From Pseudomonadota bacterium (lineage in GTDB: Bacteria; Pseudomonadota; Alphaproteobacteria; Rhizobiales; Beijerinckiaceae), in the NCBI GenBank assembly GCA_028876585.1, contig JAGWRL010000030.1, positions 1 to 12,726 of the forward strand: a stretch of 12,726 nt of DNA, in the 5' to 3' direction. Position numbers and translations under genes: made by a program. Below the pieces are notes generated by a model, which worked only from the letters and a program-made list of their open reading frames with translations, made no database searches and was not told the origin of the DNA. Below are positions 1 to 5,069 of the stretch, one piece after another. Position 1 is the stretch's first letter, and each line of letters opens with the position of its first letter.

Positions 1-1101
1 ATAGGCGGTCTCGTCGAGAGTGAACAAGATGATCGTGAGATCGGCGTGATTGCCGAAGCGGTCCAGCAACGGCTTGAGCGCGTGGACATAGTCGGTGGCG
101 GTGGGGATATCGGCGCCCTTGTCGCGCCCGAAGGTGCGGGCGAGCCAGGGATTGTGATCGCGGAAGGAGCCGGGGTGTATCTGCAAGACGAGGCCGTCCT
201 CGACGCTCATCGCCGCCATTTCGGTCAGCATCTGCGCGCGGAACGCTTCGGCGTCGGCGGCCGTGGCGCGGCCATCCTTGACCCGCAGATAGAGCGCGGC
301 GGCTTCGGCGGCGGACAAATCCGCCGTGCGCGCGGTAGGGTGGCCATGGTCGGTTGACGTGCAGCCCATTGTCTTGAAGAACGCGCGGCGGCGGCGCAGC
401 GCCTCCAGATAACCTGGATAGGTCGAGACGTCCGCATCGGCGATGCGGCCCAGCGCGGCAAGATTGTCCACGAAGCCTGGAAACGCCGGATCGACGACGC
501 AATCCGGGCGGAACGCCGTCAGCACGCGCCCTTTCCAGCCGTCGGCCTTCATCTTTGCGTGCGAGGCGAGCGGGTCGAGCGGGCTATCGGTCGTCGTCAG
601 GGTCTCGATGTTGAAGCGCTCGAACAAAGCGCGCGGACGGAATTCCGGTTGCGCCAGGCGCTCGGCGATGTGATCGTAGGCGCGCTCGGCGTTATCAGCG
701 CTCAAGCGTTCGCGAAAATCGAACACTTCGGTGAACGCGTGCGTCAACCAGAGCCACGACGGCGTGCCCCGGAACAGATGAAAATTCTCGGCGAAGCGGC
801 GCCAGATTTTTCGTGGGTCGGCCTCGCTCGCGCCGCCGTCGAGGCGCGGCACGCCCATCGCCTGCGGCGGCACACCCTGACTGTAGAGCATCCTTTGCAC
901 GTAATGGTCGGGGACGATGAACAATTGCGCGGGATCGGCAAACGCTTCGTTCTGAGCAAACCAGCGGGGATCGCAATGGCCGTGTGGGCTGACGATGGGC
1001 AGGCCCGCGACCCCGGCATAAAGCTCTCGCGCGATCGCGCGCGTCGTCGGATCGGCGGGAAACAGCCGGTCGGGGTGGAGCGAGTATGGCGCAGCTTTCA
1101 T
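1..1101 (-). CDS. uxaC: Glucuronate (uronate) isomerase, 3' end beyond the window
   Basis: UxaC interconverts D-glucuronate and D-fructuronate (or galacturonate and tagaturonate) at the entry of the cytoplasmic hexuronate pathway; it belongs to the amidohydrolase superfamily. The reading frame is open for 367 codons from ATG at 1101 to base 1 and is not closed, so roughly 100 residues of a usual ~470 are missing. Recognisable blocks are SPHGHCDPRWF (residues 38-48, with the H40-x-H42 metal-binding pair), TTDSPLDPLASH, GWKGRVLTAFRPD, GCTSTDHGHPTA and LQIHPGSFRDHN. The HGH-D-P-WF form is the one usual in alphaproteobacteria, unlike the HCHL form of E. coli. The start is supported by GGGGA seven bases upstream. 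The divergent neighbour is a wreck of a hexuronate-type transporter, which fits a former glucuronate-use locus. Codon use looks normal and no lesion is visible in the part seen. Confidence 0.93.
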   Translation of the reverse strand, partial: MKAAPYSLHPDRLFPADPTTRAIARELYAGVAGLPIVSPHGHCDPRWFAQNEAFADPAQLFIVPDHYVQRMLYSQGVPPQAMGVPRLDGGASEADPRKIWRRFAENFHLFRGTPSWLWLTHAFTEVFDFRERLSADNAERAYDHIAERLAQPEFRPRALFERFNIETLTTTDSPLDPLASHAKMKADGWKGRVLTAFRPDCVVDPAFPGFVDNLAALGRIADADVSTYPGYLEALRRRRAFFKTMGCTSTDHGHPTARTADLSAAEAAALYLRVKDGRATAADAEAFRAQMLTEMAAMSVEDGLVLQIHPGSFRDHNPWLARTFGRDKGADIPTATDYVHALKPLLDRFGNHADLTIILFTLDETAY

Positions 1102-1193
1102 GTCGAAATCCCCGCGGAGAGCGCTGGACAATCGGACAAGTTGGCATAGCGGTCAAATGGTCAGGCCAATATGGAACGATCATCCGGGGCTGC

Positions 1194-1217
1194 GGGAGGG
1201 CGGGAGGGCGGGAGGGC
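1194..1217 (+). repeat. Three perfect tandem copies of GGGAGGGC (G-quadruplex-capable)
   Basis: The 8-base unit GGGAGGGC occurs three times without interruption, giving six GGG tracts separated by single bases, followed by a further GG. Such a strand meets the pattern for a very tight intramolecular G-quadruplex. It lies in the divergent intergenic space about 95 bases upstream of the uxaC start, directly before the surviving transporter fragment. It may be a slippage product at the break point of the transporter gene, or a structure affecting uxaC transcription; the sequence cannot decide. Confidence 0.85.
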
Positions 1218-1222
1218 GGAAG

Positions 1223-1420
1223 TTGGCCGCGCTCGCGCCCATCCTCAAGACGAAACTCAACCTCTCCACCCGGCAATCTTCCCATGTCGTCTCGGCGCTC
1301 CAGATCGTCGATTCGTTCTCGCAGCCCATCGCGGGCTTCCTGAGGGACCTCGTGGGGCCGAGGTTTGGTTACGCCGTCGTCTGGGGCGGCGTCGAAGTCC
1401 AGTTGCTGATTGGCGCCTAA
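1223..1420 (+). pseudogene. Remnant of an MFS hexuronate-type transporter (ExuT-like)
   Basis: The frame reads LAALAPILKTKLNLSTRQSS, then VVSALQIVDSFSQPIAGFLR and DLVGPRFGYAVVWGGV, ending at a stop at 1418-1420. This matches the region after TM1 of anion:cation-symporter MFS proteins (ExuT/GudP type): APxLKxxLxLST, then TM2, then the QPxxGxLxDxxGPRxG loop that carries the family's signature, then the start of TM3. Only about 65 of some 430 residues remain. TM1 is missing upstream, where the G-rich repeat begins, and everything after TM3 is lost. Conserved-looking positions are already altered, for example R-D-L where L-D-R/L is usual. The position divergent from uxaC fits uptake of the uxaC substrate. 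Family placement is good; the exact substrate is inferred from the neighbour. Confidence 0.6.
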
Positions 1421-2140
1421 CCCTATTTCAATCCAAACATGATCAGACGAAGTCCGACTATCGAACGGTGCGAGACGCTGATCGTAGTTGCGTCAATTAA
1501 ACTCCGCTGCCGGTTTTTTGGCGCAATCCGAGGTCGCCACGCCGGACATGACCATCGGCACGGCGGTCGAACAATTAACGGAATTCATATTCGCCGGTGT
1601 CGATCTGTAGGTGAGTGGCGCCTTCGACGCGACGGGACGTCAGCCCGTCCTCCTAAATCCCCGCGCTCTCACTTCCATGTTTGCGGAGCCAATGTCAGTT
1701 GTCATCATGAACGAGCGATCAGGTTGAAGTCGAAAGTGCGGAGTGCGTGAGCTCCGCGACTGTCGGCTGTTGACGCATAGCCGACCTCGTTCTTTGCGTA
1801 GCGCCGATCGTCGCCAGCTTCGACACGGAGTGTGGCAATCCGGATCGGGGAAGGAGACGCCCTCGCGATTGCATTGCGCCCAACGCGTCGGACTTCTAAT
1901 TCGTCCTTCATCCCCTCGCTGGCAACGACGCGCTTCTCCCCATTCCAATCGTTGCCGCGAGGCCGCGACCTTGCGTAGTATGTCGAGGCGTCGTGGGCGA
2001 TGGCGCGGATGCGATCGGCATAGATCTCGCCCTGTCGGTTGTTGTCAGCCGCCGCGACGAGATAAGCCTTACGATGGGCCGGGCGCAAATAGGCGCTTCC
2101 GCGGCCGGCGACCGCCCGCCGCCAGTGCTGATATAAGCCG
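1421..2140. other. About 720 bases without a recognisable gene
   Basis: No reading frame here matches a family I recognise. The most coding-like stretch is leftward, about 1930-2088, part of an open frame from ATG 2088 to 1705. Its first 50 codons (beginning MRPAHRKAYLVAAADNNRQG) have high third-position GC and a plausible amphipathic composition, but the rest of the frame looks random. GC is lower between 1420 and 1740 than in the flanks. The stretch lies between two gene remnants (transporter and GH94), so it is probably decayed sequence. Confidence 0.5.
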
Positions 2141-2142
2141 TG

Positions 2143-2757
2143 GCGGCGCTTCCCGCTTCGACTGCGGCGAGACTCATGGCGTCGATCGCCGCCTCGCGCG
2201 GCGACAACGAGCGCGCGGAAACCAGGACGCTGTGCGACAACGCGCTGAAGGTCGCGCTCGAACGAGAAGCCTGCGGCGGCGATGGGCGCATGCGCGGCTG
2301 TTTTGACGACGGGACGCCGCTTGGCGCGGCGCGAAGCGAGGAGCGCCGCATCGACTTGATCGCGCTGTCCTGGGAGGTCCTGTCCAAAGGGGCGACGTCA
2401 GGGCGAGCCCTGCGGGCGATGGCGACAAGGCGGCAGAGTTGTTCGCGATGCTCAACCCATCAATCATTCACGGACACGCGCCGAAGCGCGCCAGCACAAG
2501 GTGGAGCCCTATGTGGCGGCGGCGGACGTTTACTCCATGGAACCTCATGTGGGACGTGGCGGTTGGACATGGCGTACGGGCTCGGCGGGCTGGCTGCGGC
2601 GCGCGGGCGTCGAGAGGCTGCATGGCCTGAAGCTTCGCGGGGCCAAGATCCCTGCCTTCCCAAAGCGTGGGAAGGGTTCGAGGTGACCGTGAGGCAACGT
2701 TCATCCCGATATCGCATCACCATCGAAAATTTCGGCGGCGTGAGCCGGGGGGCGTGA
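2143..2757 (+). pseudogene. Decayed C-terminal part of a GH94 cyclic beta-1,2-glucan synthase / cellobiose-phosphorylase-like protein (NdvB type)
   Basis: Three frames together rebuild the C-terminal GH94 module. Frame one (about 2160-2424) gives ALKVALEREACGGDGRMRGC, FDDGTPLGAA and RIDLIALSWEVLS. Frame two (about 2412-2480) gives GDGDKAAELFAMLNP. Frame three (about 2499-2684) gives KVEPYVAAADVYSMEPHVGR and GGWTWRTGSAGW, then HGLKLRG. Frame one resumes at about 2649-2757 with DPCLPKAWEGFEVTVRQRSS and YRITIENFGGVSRG. In intact NdvB-type proteins these blocks follow each other, with about 70 more residues (including the RENGGQYTH region) between SWAVLSG and GDGDKAAELF. That segment is deleted here, at the sequence GCGGGCGATGGCG (2412-2424), which can be read as the end of the left block or the start of the right one. 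There is no upstream N-terminal part, so the gene is non-functional. The remnant is unambiguous; which member of the family it came from is inference. Confidence 0.85.
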
Positions 2758-3091
2758 GCTTTCGAATGCGGCTGCCGCGCTCGCTCGCCGCGGCGCATGG
2801 CCAGGCGCCGTGCGCGAGTTGTTCTTCGCCGACGCCGCGCGCTCTCAGAACCCAAAACAGGATGAAGTCATGGCCTCCGCCGTGTCCGCGCTGTCGCGGT
2901 TTCATCTTTGTCCATGGAAATCTCTTTTGGCGCTACGCGGCGGCGAACGGCCAAGACGTCGAATTCGCTTATGAGAGTGCGTTGCTTCGCGCTGTGTTTG
3001 GCGTACGCGTGGCCGCGATGCTGACTCGGAAATTACTCAATTTGGCGCTCGAAGCCGGTTCATTGTCGCGGCGGCGGCGTGTTGACTTTCG
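2758..3091. other. Gap between the GH94 remnant and the receiver gene; holds an orphan copy of the 16-base motif
   Basis: No convincing gene lies here. On the leftward strand a tiny frame begins at ATG 2915 (MDKDETATARTRRRP, stop at 2868-2870) preceded by AAGAGA. It starts 109 bases beyond a copy of the 16-base motif at 3025-3040, the same geometry as the dps and csbD genes, so it may be the stub of a lost small stress gene. A rightward frame of 142 codons (2667-3095) covers the interval but has an Arg/Ser/Pro-rich shadow composition. Confidence 0.45.
3025..3040 (-). promoter_or_regulatory. Copy A of the 16-base motif (orphan)
   Basis: Read leftward it is TTGAGTAATTTCCGAG, matching the consensus CTrAGTAnnTTCCGAG of the copies before dps, the DUF883 gene and csbD at 13 of the 14 defined positions (T for C at position 1). 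It lies 51 bases beyond the receiver stop codon and points toward the vestigial frame starting at 2915. Binding protein unknown; see the finding on the shared motif. Confidence 0.55.
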
Positions 3092-3475
3092 CTAGATCCG
3101 CGCGTCGATCGCTTCACGCTTCGGGCCGCGAATCGCCCGCTGAATCGCCACGACGATATCGGGGCCGCGAAACGGCTTTTGGATGAGCACGGCGCCGGGC
3201 CCCAACGAAAGGTTCCGGAGCGCGTCGCCGGTTACGAAGACATGGGGAACGAAACCGTGCCTGAGAATTTCCGTGACCGCCAATACGCCGCTTTCATCGC
3301 CCAACCCGACATCGACGATCATCAGATCGGGACGATGTCGCGCCGCGGCGGCGACGGCGTTGACCGCGTCGACTTCCACCGCGCAGACGAAATGGCCGAG
3401 TTCCTCGAGCAATTCCGCCAGTAGCGGCCCGATCGTCACGTCGTCCTCAACGACCAAGATTCGTAGCGGTTTCAT
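3092..3475 (-). CDS. Stand-alone CheY-like receiver (single-domain response regulator)
   Basis: This 127-residue protein is a lone receiver domain with no output domain. Visible hallmarks are the acidic pair D11/D12 in ILVVEDD, the phospho-acceptor D55 in LMIVDVGL, T82 in FVTGD and K100 in IQKPF, in the usual order and spacing. Such proteins act as phosphate shuttles or sinks, or bind a partner protein, in the cytoplasm. The ATG at 3475 has GAGG seven bases upstream. The gene begins 48 bases after the dps stop on the same strand, so it is probably co-transcribed with dps. No kinase gene adjoins it in the same operon. The large hybrid kinase encoded divergently about 1.6 kb away is the nearest candidate phosphodonor, and that pairing is inference. 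Confidence 0.9.
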   Translation of the reverse strand: MKPLRILVVEDDVTIGPLLAELLEELGHFVCAVEVDAVNAVAAAARHRPDLMIVDVGLGDESGVLAVTEILRHGFVPHVFVTGDALRNLSLGPGAVLIQKPFRGPDIVVAIQRAIRGPKREAIDARI

Positions 3476-3523
3476 CGCTTCACCTCGCCGCCGGCGTCTT
3501 GGGCGCGCTCGCGGTCGCGAGTT

Positions 3524-4003
3524 TCATTTCGGCGCGGCGTGAGATTCGACGAACCAAAGGTGACGATCGACGCCCCGGGAAATCTCCGTAAAGAGATCGG
3601 CGGTGTCGGCGTCGCCCATGCCAGCGGCTTGACCGATCGCCACGCGGGTGGATTGGCCGAAGGCGGCGAGCGCCGAGGCGACGGCGAACACATGCGCCTT
3701 CTCGTCGGCGATGGTCAGCGAATACGGCGCAAGAAAGGAATTCGCAGCCGCGACTTGGACAGTGCCCTCGGCGACCGCGCCCAGGCCCGCCGCGCGTTCG
3801 GCGAGCTGATCGGAATAGTCGTCGGCGTCGGTCGCGACTTTGTCGAACAGCTCGTGGATCGCGATGAAATTGGGTCCGCGAACGTTCCAGTGCGCTTGTT
3901 TGAGCTGACCGTGAAGGTCGATCGCCGCCGCGAGGTGCTTGTTGAGAAGCACGGACGCCTGGGCGCGGATGTTTTCTGAAAGCGTATTATGGGTCGTTCG
4001 CAT
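3524..4003 (-). CDS. dps: Dps: DNA-binding ferritin-like protein from starved cells
   Basis: Dps forms a dodecameric shell that oxidises iron with hydrogen peroxide and stores it; many members also coat DNA. The protein has 159 residues, a normal length. The ferroxidase ligands are complete and correctly spaced: H38 (in QAHWNVRG), H50 and D54 (in IAIHELFDK), D65 and E69 (in SDQLAERA), equivalent to E. coli H51, H63, D67, D78 and E82. Family blocks LHGQLKQAHWNVRGPNF and DLFTEISRGVDRHLWF are present. The frame is open further upstream, to 4438, but homology starts at ATG 4003 (MRTTHNTLSENIRAQ), preceded by AAGG. The N-terminal tail is short with few basic residues, so DNA binding through it may be weak. 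A copy of the 16-base motif at 4112-4127 lies 108 bases upstream, suggesting its own promoter inside the preceding gene. The receiver gene follows 48 bases downstream. Confidence 0.96.
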   Translation of the reverse strand: MRTTHNTLSENIRAQASVLLNKHLAAAIDLHGQLKQAHWNVRGPNFIAIHELFDKVATDADDYSDQLAERAAGLGAVAEGTVQVAAANSFLAPYSLTIADEKAHVFAVASALAAFGQSTRVAIGQAAGMGDADTADLFTEISRGVDRHLWFVESHAAPK

Positions 4004-4553
4004 GACGGGCCTTTGGGCATGAGCCTGGACGCACCGACGAAGCTCGACGTTCAGCTTGTCGGACGGGTATTGTCCGAACAAAATGAAGTCGGCGGACCGC
4101 CATGACGAGACTCGGAAAATACTTAGATCGCCATGGTCGACGGCCCCCGGCGAGCGCTCCGAGGACCAGACCCGCGACGATTGAGAGCCCCAGGCTCTGG
4201 GTGAGCATCGCCTCGATTTGCGCGAGCGGCAAAACGGAAGTGTTTTCGACCGACGCCTGACGTGGTTTGGCCGCCGCGGCCCGCGCCCAAGCGAAGGTCG
4301 ACAGACCCATCGCCGCCACGAGCCCCGCCTCGACGCCGAAAGCCCAGGCGGCGCCAGTGAAAGGCGCGATCGCGACCCCGATCGCGGTGAGTGCGAGCAT
4401 GATCGTCGCGGCGGCGCACATAAGCGCGAGGATCTCAAGCAAGGCGCCGCGAAGAAGGGAGCCCGAGGACGGCGCCGGGCGGACCGGAGTTCCCCACTTC
4501 GCCAAGGTCAGCGCGAGAGGTAGCCACCGCTCCAACGCCGGATTCTCGCTCAC
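3987..4553 (-). CDS. Small multi-pass membrane protein, partner of the DUF883 protein (YqjE/holin-III-like position)
   Basis: The protein is not assigned to a family with certainty. Three hydrophobic segments are visible, at about residues 41-63 (ILALMCAAATIMLALTAIGV), 68-88 and 121-136 (LGLSIVAGLVLGALAG), after a soluble N-terminal stretch of about 35 residues. It starts with GTG at 4553, overlapping the TGA of the DUF883 gene by four bases (GTGA), so the two are translationally coupled. In E. coli yqjD is likewise followed by yqjE, a holin-III-superfamily membrane protein; this is positional analogy, not clear sequence identity. After residue 137 the frame runs on as a basic, low-quality tail through the 16-base motif and 17 bases into dps. 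A one-base shift would instead end the protein at a TAA at 4123-4125. The true C terminus is therefore uncertain. Confidence 0.65.
   Translation of the reverse strand: MSENPALERWLPLALTLAKWGTPVRPAPSSGSLLRGALLEILALMCAAATIMLALTAIGVAIAPFTGAAWAFGVEAGLVAAMGLSTFAWARAAAAKPRQASVENTSVLPLAQIEAMLTQSLGLSIVAGLVLGALAGGRRPWRSKYFPSLVMAVRRLHFVRTIPVRQAERRASSVRPGSCPKARHANDP
4112..4127 (-). promoter_or_regulatory. Copy B of the 16-base motif, upstream of dps
   Basis: Leftward sequence CTAAGTATTTTCCGAG, ending 108 bases before the dps ATG and lying inside the tail of the preceding membrane-protein frame. Its position suggests an activator site giving dps a promoter separate from the upstream genes. Confidence 0.65.
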
Positions 4554-4843
4554 CGAAGCAACGCGCGGGCGCCGACAAAGCCGATCCCGATCGCGATCGA
4601 AAATGCGAGCAAGGGTCGCTCCTCGACCCAGGCCCCCATCGCCCGCGCGGATTTTCGGCCGCTGTCGGCGACGCCGTGGGAAAGGTCGCGAACGCCGCCG
4701 CCGAGCTGATTGCCCGCGCCACGCGCGGCGTCGCGGGCGCCCTCCTCCAGATGGGCGATCAACGCGCCGACATCGGTGCGCAGGGCCGCGAGGTCATCGC
4801 AAACCGAGGCGAACTCGGCGCTATCGTTGCTCGATGCGTTCAT
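4550..4843 (-). CDS. DUF883 / ElaB-YqjD-like C-tail-anchored membrane protein
   Basis: This 97-residue protein has the layout of the ElaB/YqjD/YgaM family. A helical, charged N-terminal part (DDLAALRTDVGALIAHLEE) is followed by an Ala/Gly-rich linker and a single C-terminal transmembrane helix preceded by the family's short signature (AWVEERPLLAFSIAIGIGFV, about residues 70-90), ending with Arg. E. coli relatives are RpoS-regulated inner-membrane proteins that bind ribosomes in stationary phase; that role here is inference. The start is ATG 4843, with GGGGA eight bases upstream; a longer frame from 4897 lacks such a site. It is the first gene of the leftward cluster, coupled by a 4-base overlap to the membrane protein after it. 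The 16-base motif lies 83 bases upstream. Confidence 0.85.
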   Translation of the reverse strand: MNASSNDSAEFASVCDDLAALRTDVGALIAHLEEGARDAARGAGNQLGGGVRDLSHGVADSGRKSARAMGAWVEERPLLAFSIAIGIGFVGARALLR

Positions 4844-4926
4844 GATGGAAATCCCCAGAGGACCGACGCCCATTGGATGCGAAATCTCAAAGCGCATCGT
4901 GGCGAATTCCTCGAGGGCCGCCTAGG

Positions 4927-4942
4927 CTCGGAATCTACTTAG
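4927..4942 (-). promoter_or_regulatory. Copy C of the 16-base motif, between the DUF883 gene and the hybrid kinase
   Basis: Leftward sequence CTAAGTAGATTCCGAG, ending 83 bases before the DUF883 ATG. It lies 127 bases before the start of the divergent kinase gene, so it could also take part in autoregulation of that gene. Confidence 0.65.
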
Positions 4943-5012
4943 CGAGCTCGATTTAGCCGAGGCGCGGGGTCGTGTCGCCTTTCGGTTATTTGATCGTCGT
5001 CACCGGGAAAAC

Positions 5013-5026
5013 GTGCTAAGTTGCAC
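5013..5026 (+). promoter_or_regulatory. Short dyad upstream of the hybrid kinase gene
   Basis: GTGCTAAGTTGCAC has perfect four-base arms (GTGC/GCAC) around a six-base centre and lies 43 bases before the kinase start codon. The following ATGGTAGTATAGAC contains a TATAGA that could be a -10 element. A weak call: short dyads arise often by chance in such DNA. Confidence 0.25.
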
Positions 5027-5069
5027 ACAATGGTAGTATAGACATCGTCTCTTCGAGAAAAGCAGCTGA

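Noticed and set aside
559..1149. 196-codon rightward frame opposite uxaC
   Set aside because: The opposite strand carries unmistakable UxaC motifs in one uninterrupted frame; this frame is its shadow.
2667..3095. 142-codon rightward frame after the GH94 remnant
   Set aside because: It overlaps the remnant in another frame, has shadow composition, and gives no recognisable domain.
3486..3530. CTCGCG-AC-CGCGAG dyad between dps and the receiver gene as a terminator
   Set aside because: The loop would be two bases, no run of T follows in the leftward direction, and the two genes appear co-transcribed.
4004..4438. Upstream extension of the Dps frame to 4438
   Set aside because: The added residues are Ser/Arg/Pro-rich, match no Dps, overlap the membrane-protein gene, and lie before a start codon with homology and a ribosome site at 4003.
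4844..5069. EcfG (general stress sigma) promoter GGAAC-N16/17-CGTT before the DUF883 gene or the kinase
   Set aside because: Only partial matches (GGAAT without a proper -10) were found at usable spacing, so the stress link rests on the 16-base motif instead.
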